NCBI GenBank assembly: GCA_910584595.1
Contig: CAJUBQ010000081.1
Coordinates: 1-21,256, forward strand
Length of the DNA: 21,256 nucleotides
From: an uncultured Eubacterium sp.
Lineage (GTDB): Bacteria; Bacillota; Clostridia; Lachnospirales; Lachnospiraceae
Direction: 5' to 3'
Positions within the stretch are counted from its first letter, which is position 1. Every line of letters begins with the position of its first letter. Positions 8,023 to 15,212 of the stretch are shown here, piece by piece. Made by a program: the position numbers and the translations under genes. The notes below the pieces were generated by a model. It worked only from the letters and a program-made list of their open reading frames with translations, did no database searches and was not told the origin of the DNA.

Positions 8023-9717
8023 ATGCAGGGACCGGCAGCGCCAAAGGATCCGGAAAAGAAACGGGATTCCTTTTATATTATGAAAGAGAAAGACATTTTT
8101 GGCACAAAAACGGATGACGGCAGAGGAATCCAGTATTTGTATCAGGACTGTGAGAGGCTCGTAAACAGTGCGCAGATTACCGGAGGGGTTACGGATGAGA
8201 GCCAGCTTGCACTTTTAAGAAGTGTGGACGGATTAAAAAAGCTGGTGCACAGTATCGGCATCTCCGTGGAAACGAAAAACCCAAAGGAGAAAGTAATCGT
8301 TGTATTTCAAATGTATGGAAAACACGATATTTATGGCGGTGGCACGAAACTGCAGGCTACTTTGCGAGGAGATGGGGCGGAACAGAAAATATATTTGTCA
8401 CAGGCCCAATGGGCAGAGGATGATGATATACCAGGGCAAATATATGTGATTCTGGAAACACCGAATGAGACGGCAGCGTTAAATATCCGGCTGTATTTAA
8501 ATGATGGGTACTATGCGCCAAAGATTGTGGAGGAAGATGAAATTGCGTTCGGATCTGCGGAATACAGGCAAATGATAGCGCGTTCCTGTGTATCGTGCGG
8601 GTATGGCAAAAGGCTCAGGCGTGTGATCGAACAGGCAAAAAGCGGCAGGGAAGTTACGATTGCATATATTGGCGGCTCGATCACGCAGGGAGCGGGAGCG
8701 GCGCCGATTCATACGCAATGTTATGCGTACCAGTCCTATCGCAAATTTCAGGAAATATGTGGAAATAAAGAAAACGTGCGATTGATTAAGGCGGGTGTGG
8801 GCGGTACACCGTCGGAGCTGGGAATGATCCGGTTTGAGCGGGATGTATTGAGAGATGGAATGGTAAATCCTGATATGATAGTGATTGAATTTGCAGTTAA
8901 TGATGAAGGGGATGAAACAAAGGGAGACTGCTATGAAAGTCTTATCAGAAAGGCATTAAAGCAGCCGAATGAGCCTGCTGTTATTCTTTTGTTTTCTGTG
9001 TTTGCCAATGATGAAAACCTGCAGGAGCGTATGATACCGATTGGTAACCATTATCATCTGCCAATGGTAAGCATCAAAAATGCGGTTACAGAGCAATTTT
9101 ATAAAAAGCAAGGCGCAGGCAGGGTAATGACGAAAAACCAGTTCTTTTACGATATTTATCATCCGACGAATGCAGGCCATACAGTTATGGCGGATTGTCT
9201 GGCATATCTATGGAAGCAGGCGGAGCTTTCTGAAGGGGCAGCAGAATCGGTATTGCATGAGCCGCTGATTGGAAATACGTTTGAAAATGTCAGGCTCTTA
9301 GACAAAAAAGATGGGTATAAAAATGCGCAGATATTTCCAGGTGGTTTTACCGAAACAGATCGGGTATTGCAGTGCGTGGAGATGGATGCGGTTGTAGAGC
9401 CTGTGCCGGAATTTCCATTTAACTGGCATTATGACGGGAAAAATACCAGACAGCCATATTTTGAAATGAAGATTGTCTGCCGGGCGCTTGTGCTGATTTT
9501 TAAAGATTCCGGGGAAACGGATGCCGGGCGGGCAGATATATTTGTGGATGGAAGGTATGTGCGGACAGCAGATCCGTTTGTGAACGGGTGGCTGCACTGT
9601 AATGCAATCATCATACTGAATGCGTCCGAAAGTGGCAGCCACTTCGTGCGGGTGCAGATGCAGGAAACAGACCGGGATAAAAAGTTTACAATACTCGGTT
9701 TTGGGTATGTAGAATAG
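8023..9717 (+). CDS. SGNH/GDSL-fold esterase, probable carbohydrate acetylesterase
   Basis: This 564-residue enzyme has a central SGNH hydrolase domain. Block I is GGSITQG with nucleophile S219, the block II glycine is in AGVGGTPSELG (about 257-267), block III is FAVNDE with N293, and block V is DIYH with D377 and H380. An N-terminal beta-rich domain of about 180 residues precedes it, and a C-terminal domain of about 150 residues follows (about 410-564), probably a beta-sandwich. Carbohydrate esterases often carry such flanking domains. No signal peptide is present, so it should act in the cytoplasm. AAGGAGG precedes the ATG well. De-acetylation of imported oligosaccharides is inferred from the neighbouring transporter and GH3 gene; other ester substrates are possible. 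It ends 6 bases from the convergent AraC gene stop. Confidence 0.85.
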   Translation: MQGPAAPKDPEKKRDSFYIMKEKDIFGTKTDDGRGIQYLYQDCERLVNSAQITGGVTDESQLALLRSVDGLKKLVHSIGISVETKNPKEKVIVVFQMYGKHDIYGGGTKLQATLRGDGAEQKIYLSQAQWAEDDDIPGQIYVILETPNETAALNIRLYLNDGYYAPKIVEEDEIAFGSAEYRQMIARSCVSCGYGKRLRRVIEQAKSGREVTIAYIGGSITQGAGAAPIHTQCYAYQSYRKFQEICGNKENVRLIKAGVGGTPSELGMIRFERDVLRDGMVNPDMIVIEFAVNDEGDETKGDCYESLIRKALKQPNEPAVILLFSVFANDENLQERMIPIGNHYHLPMVSIKNAVTEQFYKKQGAGRVMTKNQFFYDIYHPTNAGHTVMADCLAYLWKQAELSEGAAESVLHEPLIGNTFENVRLLDKKDGYKNAQIFPGGFTETDRVLQCVEMDAVVEPVPEFPFNWHYDGKNTRQPYFEMKIVCRALVLIFKDSGETDAGRADIFVDGRYVRTADPFVNGWLHCNAIIILNASESGSHFVRVQMQETDRDKKFTILGFGYVE

Positions 9718-9723
9718 GGAAGG

Positions 9724-10608
9724 TCAGGAAGGATCCGGCGTATGAATGTCTGCATTTGTAAACAGGTTCCGATATTCTGTAGGAGTGCATTGATTGAGTA
9801 ATTTAAACATACGGATAAATGCAGACAGGCTTGTATAACCGGAACTGAGGGCAGCTTCCGTAATTGTAATGGCAGGGTCAGCAAGCAGCTTTTGTGCATG
9901 TTCGATTCGTTTTTGGTTGAGGTATTTATAAAAAGTGGTAGATGTAAATTGCTTAAACAGCCGTGTAAAGTGATATTTGCTAAATCCTGCGATTGCAGCA
10001 ACTTCATCCAGATTCAGGCATTCGGTACAGTGTTCATTGATATACGTGCAGACCGACATAAATTTTTCCGCGTATTCTTTATGAGCCTGAACTTCATGCG
10101 CGACATGTTCAAAGTTATTTGTAAAATTTGCGCCAATCAAAGAGAATATTTCCAGTAATTTGGAATAAACAATCGTCTCCAGCAGAAAACGATTATTGTC
10201 GTAAGCCTCAGTGATTTCCAGCATCAGATTTAAAATCCGGTTGTGGATATGCGGGGAATGGACGTTTGCGATTTTCAGAGCCGGAGACATCAGGCTGATG
10301 ATGGATTCAAAATCATGAATGGATGTAAACATCGTAAGTTCAGCCTGAAATATAATTCGTCTGCCGTTATCCGGAGCTGCCAGGGAATGAATTACACCAG
10401 GACAGATAAACATGATATCTGTCGGCTCCAGCATAATTATCTGGCTGCCGATGGTGACAGAATACATATTTTCGACAGGAATAATAATCTCTACAGGCGT
10501 ATGCCAGTGGGACGGATAGCTTTCATGCTGGTCGTTATGATACAGGCGAAGATTTGTATCTGCTTTATAATGTACGATTTCATGCATTCCATTTAAAGAT
10601 TCGATCAT
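9724..10608 (-). CDS. AraC-family transcriptional regulator with cupin sensor domain
   Basis: This 294-residue one-component regulator has an N-terminal cupin-like ligand domain at about residues 20-90 (SHWHTPVEIIIP and CPGVIHSL are typical metal/sugar-pocket strands) and a C-terminal AraC DNA-binding domain at about residues 185-283. The latter has two helix-turn-helix motifs (LNLDEVAAIAGFSKYHFTRLFKQ and ITEAALSSGYTSLSAFIRMFK). AAAGGG lies about 10 bases before the ATG; a second Met at residue 8 has a weaker signal. The gene is divergent from the GH3 gene across an unusual 16-bp repeat array, so it may bind there and control GH3 and itself. The ligand is unknown. Confidence 0.92.
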   Translation of the reverse strand: MIESLNGMHEIVHYKADTNLRLYHNDQHESYPSHWHTPVEIIIPVENMYSVTIGSQIIMLEPTDIMFICPGVIHSLAAPDNGRRIIFQAELTMFTSIHDFESIISLMSPALKIANVHSPHIHNRILNLMLEITEAYDNNRFLLETIVYSKLLEIFSLIGANFTNNFEHVAHEVQAHKEYAEKFMSVCTYINEHCTECLNLDEVAAIAGFSKYHFTRLFKQFTSTTFYKYLNQKRIEHAQKLLADPAITITEAALSSGYTSLSAFIRMFKLLNQCTPTEYRNLFTNADIHTPDPS

Positions 10609-10632
10609 AGAGGCTTTACCCTTTCGTGCAGT

Positions 10633-10742
10633 TAATATAACTGATTATGAATATAACTTATCGTGAATATAACTTATTATGAATATAACTTATCATGAAT
10701 ATAATTCATGAATATTGTAACTTATCAATATTGTAACTTCAT
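10633..10742. repeat. 16-bp-period direct repeat array between AraC and GH3 genes
   Basis: Three 16-base units, gaatataactta plus a variable tetranucleotide, start at 10649, 10665 and 10681. A copy with two mismatches (taatataactgattat) starts at 10633 and a degenerate one at 10697. A second motif, aatattgtaactt, repeats with the same 16-base period at 10711 and 10727. The array lies in the divergent promoter region and is AT-rich. AraC-type regulators bind direct repeats, so these may be operator sites; a neutral expanded minisatellite is the alternative. Confidence 0.85.
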
Positions 10743-10826
10743 TGGGGAGGATAGGCAAGAGCGAAAAACACAAGAATGGATATTAAAATCATATAAATAT
10801 GGATTAAGAATAAAAGGAGAAGAACT

Positions 10827-12971
10827 ATGAGTGAGCAAACAAAAATATATGCAAAAGAGCTTGTCAGCCAGATGACTTTGGAGGAGAAGCTGTCACAGAT
10901 GTTATATGCATCTCCGGCGATTGAGCGGCTGCATATCCCGGCTTATAACTGGTGGAATGAAGCCTTGCATGGCATTGCAAGGGCTGGTGTTGCTACAGTA
11001 TTTCCGCAGGCGATCGGAATGGCTGCTTCCTTTGACCCTGCGTTTTTATATCGCATTGCAGATGTCGTATCGACGGAAGGACGGGCAAAGTTCCGGCAGT
11101 TTTCCGAACGGGGCGATCGGGATATTTATAAAGGACTGACCTTTTGGTCACCGAATATTAATATATTCAGAGACCCAAGATGGGGACGCGGGCATGAAAC
11201 GTATGGAGAAGATCCGTATCTGACCGCGGAGCTTGGCATAGCGTATATTCGTGGGCTGCAGGGCGACGATCCGGATCATTTGAAAGCGGCCGCGTGCGCA
11301 AAGCATTTTGCAGTACATAGCGGGCCGGAAGCGCTGCGGCACGAATTTGATGCACAGGTATCTGAGCATGATTTGTATGACACTTATTTGTATGCATTCA
11401 GCAGATGTGTCAGAGAAGCTAAGGTGGAAGCGGTTATGGGCGCTTACAATCGGGTAAACGGCGAACCTGCCTGCGGCAGTAAACGGCTGCTGAAAGACAT
11501 TCTCAGAGGAGAATGGCAGTTTGAAGGCCATATCGTATCGGACTGCTGGGCAGTTAACGATTTTCATCTGCATCATGGGGTGACTAAGACAGCTGCGGAA
11601 TCTGCAGCAATGGCGGTAAATAATGGCTGTGACTTAAACTGCGGCAGTGCCTATCTGCATCTTGGAGCAGCGGTTCAGCAGGGGCTTGTCAGTGAGGAAG
11701 CGGTAACGGAAGCGGTAGAACGGCTGATGGAGGTACGGATCCGCCTTGGCATGATGGAAGATCATCCGTCGCCGTATGTAAATATTCCGTATGAAAAGGT
11801 GGAATGCAGGGAGCATACGGAGCTTTCCGTAGAAGCGGCAAGAAGAAGTCTGGTGTTATTAAAGAACAAAGATCACATACTTCCTCTTCAAAAAGAAGAA
11901 CTGCGTACAATCGCTGTGATCGGACCAAATGCAAATTCCAGAGATGCGCTTGTCGGTAATTATATGGGGACTTCTTCCAGATATATAACACCGCTGGAAG
12001 GGATTCAGCAATATGTGGGGGATGAGATAAGAGTTCTTTACGCGCAGGGGTGTCATTTGTATAAGGACAAGGTGGAAGGACTGGCTGAAACAAAAGACCG
12101 TTTCCAGGAAGCAGTTCTGGCAGCGGAGCAGGCAGATGTGGTGATCCTTTGTCTGGGACTGGATGCGACCATCGAAGGAGAAGAAGGAGATGCCGGGAAT
12201 GAATATGCAAGCGGAGATAAGCCGGATCTGAAGCTTCCGGGACTGCAGCAGGAACTATTGGAAACGGTCGCGGCTGTCGGAAAGCCGGTAGCGCTTTTGC
12301 TTCTGGCCGGCAGTGCGATGGATCTTTCCTGGGCGGATCAGCACGTAGATGCGATTTTGGATGCATGGTATCCAGGTGCGCGCGGCGGCAAAGCAATTGC
12401 AGAGGCGCTTTTCGGGGAATATACACCGTCTGGAAAGCTTCCTGTGACGTTCTATGCAAATACAGATGCGCTTGCGGATTTTACAGATTACAGTATGAAA
12501 AATCGTACCTATCGATATACGGACTGCAAGGTATTGTATCCATTTGGCTATGGGCTGTCTTATTCGGCTGTCAGTTATTCAGATACGGATATCAGCCGTA
12601 CGGAATGTGATGTCAAAGACCAGGTGATTGTCCGGGCAAATGTGACGAACGAGGGTAATTATCTTGTGCATGAAAGCGTGCAGGTTTATATCAGGCATGA
12701 GGACAGGGAAGTGTATGAGCCTGGATATCAGTTGAAAGGACTGTGTAATCTGATTTTGGAACCGGGTGAGACGAAACTTGCTGAGATTACGCTTGGAATG
12801 AGGGATTTTGCAATTATTACGGAAGACGGTGAGTGCGTAATACGTCCGGGAAAATATAAAATCAGTATTGGAGGCTGTCAGCCGGATGTACGGAGTGAAC
12901 AATTAACCGGATGTAAACCGGATGAGTTTTTGGTTTGCAGAAATGGGGAAGAAGCATTGATTGCTTATTAA
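10827..12971 (+). CDS. Glycoside hydrolase family 3 beta-glycosidase, probable beta-xylosidase
   Basis: This 714-residue GH3 enzyme releases terminal beta-linked sugars from the non-reducing end. The N-terminal TIM-barrel has NWWNEALHGIARAG, a motif common in GH3 beta-xylosidases, then DPRWGRGHETYGEDP, AKHFAVHSGPE (substrate-binding K159/H160) and the nucleophile D239 in IVSDCWAV. The second alpha/beta domain contains IEGEEGD, near residues 449-455, where the acid/base Glu is expected in xylosidase-like members. A C-terminal fibronectin-III-like domain (about 590-690) is present. There is no signal peptide, so it is cytoplasmic. AAAGGAG precedes the ATG. Beta-glucosidase or arabinofuranosidase activity cannot be excluded. 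It probably works with the SGNH esterase on imported oligosaccharides. Confidence 0.92.
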   Translation: MSEQTKIYAKELVSQMTLEEKLSQMLYASPAIERLHIPAYNWWNEALHGIARAGVATVFPQAIGMAASFDPAFLYRIADVVSTEGRAKFRQFSERGDRDIYKGLTFWSPNINIFRDPRWGRGHETYGEDPYLTAELGIAYIRGLQGDDPDHLKAAACAKHFAVHSGPEALRHEFDAQVSEHDLYDTYLYAFSRCVREAKVEAVMGAYNRVNGEPACGSKRLLKDILRGEWQFEGHIVSDCWAVNDFHLHHGVTKTAAESAAMAVNNGCDLNCGSAYLHLGAAVQQGLVSEEAVTEAVERLMEVRIRLGMMEDHPSPYVNIPYEKVECREHTELSVEAARRSLVLLKNKDHILPLQKEELRTIAVIGPNANSRDALVGNYMGTSSRYITPLEGIQQYVGDEIRVLYAQGCHLYKDKVEGLAETKDRFQEAVLAAEQADVVILCLGLDATIEGEEGDAGNEYASGDKPDLKLPGLQQELLETVAAVGKPVALLLLAGSAMDLSWADQHVDAILDAWYPGARGGKAIAEALFGEYTPSGKLPVTFYANTDALADFTDYSMKNRTYRYTDCKVLYPFGYGLSYSAVSYSDTDISRTECDVKDQVIVRANVTNEGNYLVHESVQVYIRHEDREVYEPGYQLKGLCNLILEPGETKLAEITLGMRDFAIITEDGECVIRPGKYKISIGGCQPDVRSEQLTGCKPDEFLVCRNGEEALIAY

Positions 12972-12985
12972 GAGAACGTGTTTAT

Positions 12986-13024
12986 GCGCCATAACTTGAT
13001 ATGAGTTATGGCGCGTTTTCTTTT
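12986..13024 (+). terminator. Rho-independent terminator after the GH3 gene
   Basis: The 11-base arms gcgccataact (12986-12996) and agttatggcgc (13004-13014) pair perfectly around a 7-base loop and are followed by gttttctttt. It lies 14 bases after the GH3 stop. Confidence 0.85.
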
Positions 13025-13095
13025 AGCCATAATATGAAACAGTTCAATGAGTTGTCTGAACGATACGAAAATGTGTTATGTGCGAATGGAAGTGA

Positions 13096-13124
13096 TTGAA
13101 AAGCAAAAGAAAAACAGGTATACT
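13096..13124 (+). promoter_or_regulatory. Promoter of the ATPase/HNH (Septu-like) operon
   Basis: TTGAAA (13096-13101) and TATACT (13119-13124) are exactly 17 bases apart; each matches the consensus at five of six positions. Transcription would start near 13131, inside the hairpin at 13124-13164. This leaves a leader of about 85 bases before the ATPase start. Confidence 0.65.
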
Positions 13125-13164
13125 TTTATCTATAGAACTGTTTTTTACAGTTCCTTAGATAAAA
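13124..13164. repeat. 18-base inverted repeat in the Septu-like operon leader
   Basis: The arms 13124-13141 and 13147-13164 are reverse complements except at two adjacent positions, around a 5-base T loop; the core is gaactgt / acagttc. It overlaps the predicted -10 box and start site. No T tract follows on the plus strand, so it is not an obvious terminator. It could be an operator, an RNA leader hairpin or a small mobile-repeat remnant. Confidence 0.7.
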
Positions 13165-13215
13165 AATGAATGAAATATATGCAGGCATCATAATAAGACA
13201 GAAACGGAGAGAACG

Positions 13216-14406
13216 ATGGAGCGAATTTTTTTAACAGGCATTATGATAGAAAATGTCAGACATTTGAGAAATATAACGATTCCCATTTCAGATGAAAAAG
13301 CCAGGCATTTGATTCTGACAGGGAAAAATGGCAGTGGAAAGACGAGCGTTTTAGAAGCAATGTCTGGTTATTTAAATTATGTTATGATGACAAATGACTT
13401 TGAGAATATTCCGGTTGGTTTAATAGTTTGGAAAGAGGAATTTGATGATGATAAAATAATAGATGGTATTTTATTAAAGTTTAATCAGTCACAGAAAGTT
13501 TTGGAGGAGATGTTAAGAAAAGGAACATTCATTCTGGCTTATTATAAAGACAAACGTGTCTTTCAGGCAGAAGCTCCGGAGCATGTTGAAAAAATTAAAT
13601 TAAAAGATCGATATCATATTACGGAAGCGCCGGGACGGTTGTTTATTAAATATTTGCTTGACATGAAGGTAACGGAAGCGCTGGCAAGAAATAATGGGAA
13701 CACCGAGAAAGCAGATAAGATAAAAGAGTGGTTTTTAAATTTTGAGCGGCTGATGCAAAGAATTTTTGAGGATACTTCATTGAAGCTGGTGTTTGACGAA
13801 GATTCCTTTTCGTTTCTGATTCAGGAAAAAAATCGTGAAACATTTGATTTTTATTCTTTGTCAAGTGGTTTTGCAGCGATTTTGGATATTATTCTTGACC
13901 TGATACTTCGGATGGAAGCACACAATCATAAAACATTTGATTTTACGCTGCCTGGAATTGTTTTAATCGATGAAATAGAGACACATTTGCATATTAATCT
14001 GCAGAAGTCTATTCTTGATTTACTGACTACAATATTTCCAAATATTCAGTTTATCATTACAACACATTCTCCTTATATTTTGAATTCGGTAGAAGACTGC
14101 GTGATATATGATTTAGAAAAAAAGATCCGTGTAGAAGATATGTCAGGGTATTCAGCGGAGGGAATTGTTGAAGGATATTTTGAATCAGAGTCTTATTCAA
14201 AGCTTCTTTTAGAGAAGGTTGAACGGTATAAGATATTATCAGAAGTTGTGCATCCTACAGAAGAAGAGCGGGCAGAGAGAGCAAATTTAAGGATGTATTT
14301 AAAGCAGTTATCAGGAAATCTTGCCAGGGAAGCTAAAGATGCGTTTGAAGATATAGAAAAAAACAGGAGGAAACATGGTAAAGTTCAGTCGGAATCATAC
14401 AGTTAA
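13216..14406 (+). CDS. ptuA: AAA/ABC-type ATPase, PtuA-like component of a Septu-type defence system
   Basis: This 396-residue ATPase is of the SMC/ABC-like class used in phage-defence systems. It starts with a beta strand reading MERIFLTGIMIENVRHL and has Walker A GKNGSGKT (36-43), an ABC signature-like SLSSG (214-218), Walker B GIVLIDEIE with D252/E253, and the H-loop ITTHSPYIL with H284. The C-terminal part is Glu/Arg-rich and helical. I see no TOPRIM nuclease domain, which argues against OLD, Gabija GajA and fused nucleases. The downstream HNH gene overlaps by 32 bases, the arrangement of Septu (PtuA/PtuB), where ATPase and nuclease form a complex that degrades nucleic acid on phage infection. 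It is shorter than some PtuA proteins. The family is secure; the defence role is inferred. Confidence 0.8.
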   Translation: MERIFLTGIMIENVRHLRNITIPISDEKARHLILTGKNGSGKTSVLEAMSGYLNYVMMTNDFENIPVGLIVWKEEFDDDKIIDGILLKFNQSQKVLEEMLRKGTFILAYYKDKRVFQAEAPEHVEKIKLKDRYHITEAPGRLFIKYLLDMKVTEALARNNGNTEKADKIKEWFLNFERLMQRIFEDTSLKLVFDEDSFSFLIQEKNRETFDFYSLSSGFAAILDIILDLILRMEAHNHKTFDFTLPGIVLIDEIETHLHINLQKSILDLLTTIFPNIQFIITTHSPYILNSVEDCVIYDLEKKIRVEDMSGYSAEGIVEGYFESESYSKLLLEKVERYKILSEVVHPTEEERAERANLRMYLKQLSGNLAREAKDAFEDIEKNRRKHGKVQSESYS

Positions 14407-15052
14407 AGCAAGGGCTGCAGTAGAATCTTTAAACAGGGCGAAAGCATCTCATAAAACTTATAATACGCCGGAAGTGAATGCAGCTCTTTTTGAAATGTTT
14501 CATGGAAAATGTTATATTTGCGAAAACAAAGAATGTATTTCTTACCAGATTGAGCATTTAAGGCCGCATAAAGAGAATGTTAAATTGAAATATGACTGGG
14601 ATAATTTATTTTTAAGCTGTACACATTGCAACAATATAAAAAAAGCAAAATATGATCCGATACTGGATTGTTCTAAGATAGATGTGGATTTAAAGATTGC
14701 ATTTCGTAAAAAAGGGTATTTTGGAATGGATGAGGAATATGAATTTTCAGCGTTGGAGGATGGGGCAGAGGTTAAAAATACAATAGAGTTACTGAACGAA
14801 ATATATCATGGAAATACAGCGCAGAAAAAGTTGGAAGCAGTCCATATACGTCGCAAATTAAGGCGAAGTTTGTCGGATTTTGAAAATCTGGTTCGGGAAT
14901 ATGAAGAGGCGGAAGAGATTGATAAAGAAGATTTTAAATATGCTATACGTAAGGAAACCAGCGCTGGAGCGGCTTTTGCAGCGTTTAAACGATGGCTTCT
15001 GCGGGATAACAGGGAAAGATATGAAGATTTATTGCGGTTTTGTGGATTATAG
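14375..15052 (+). CDS. ptuB: HNH endonuclease, PtuB-like component of a Septu-type system
   Basis: This 225-residue HNH nuclease has zinc-binding pairs C46-x-x-C49 (CYIC) and C82-x-x-C85 (CTHC) framing an HNH core with IEHLRPH (H61) and YDWDNLFLSC (N76). This layout resembles PtuB/TIGR02646-type nucleases found with AAA ATPases in Septu and retron-associated defence modules. The C-terminal half is helical and Arg/Glu-rich, perhaps for ATPase docking. A strong AGGAGG precedes the ATG, which lies inside the ATPase gene (32-base overlap), so translation is coupled. No reverse transcriptase is nearby, so this looks like a stand-alone pair and not a retron effector. Confidence 0.82.
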   Translation: MVKFSRNHTVKARAAVESLNRAKASHKTYNTPEVNAALFEMFHGKCYICENKECISYQIEHLRPHKENVKLKYDWDNLFLSCTHCNNIKKAKYDPILDCSKIDVDLKIAFRKKGYFGMDEEYEFSALEDGAEVKNTIELLNEIYHGNTAQKKLEAVHIRRKLRRSLSDFENLVREYEEAEEIDKEDFKYAIRKETSAGAAFAAFKRWLLRDNRERYEDLLRFCGL

Positions 15053-15143
15053 TTTCTTGTGTGAAAACATCCAAACACACGTTTGAAAAAACAATAGCGC
15101 CTGAATAAATTATTGTTGCAGAAAATTTCGTTCATTATTGAGT

Positions 15144-15180
15144 TGTATTTGCTGACGTATGATATGCGTCAGCAAATACA
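15144..15180. terminator. Perfect 14-bp stem hairpin between convergent genes
   Basis: The arms tgtatttgctgacg (15144-15157) and cgtcagcaaataca (15167-15180) pair perfectly around a 9-base loop, between the HNH gene and the convergent beta-CASP gene. No T tract follows on either strand, so it is either a non-canonical bidirectional terminator or a protein-binding palindrome. Confidence 0.5.
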
Positions 15181-15212
15181 TTCCGGCCTCTGCAGGAGCC
15201 ATATAAAGTTAT

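Noticed and set aside
9429..10007. 192-residue minus-strand open frame spanning the esterase end and AraC end
   Set aside because: It overlaps two convincing genes and its translation shows no domain; it is a frame shadow of both.
10633..10742. Repeat array considered as a CRISPR
   Set aside because: Repeats are only 12-16 bases, contiguous, with no unique spacers of 30-40 bases and no cas genes nearby.
11689..12459. 256-residue open frame antisense to the GH3 gene
   Set aside because: It lies wholly inside the well-supported GH3 gene, has a Pro/His-rich low-complexity translation with no recognisable motif, and no ribosome binding site stands out.
13025..13215. Leader of the ATPase/HNH genes considered as a retron msr-msd RNA
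   Set aside because: No reverse transcriptase gene is present, and the single hairpin is far simpler than a retron RNA.
13216..14406. ATPase as an OLD/Gabija-type nuclease
   Set aside because: After the H-loop there is no TOPRIM-like acidic motif set; the nuclease is supplied by the separate HNH gene.
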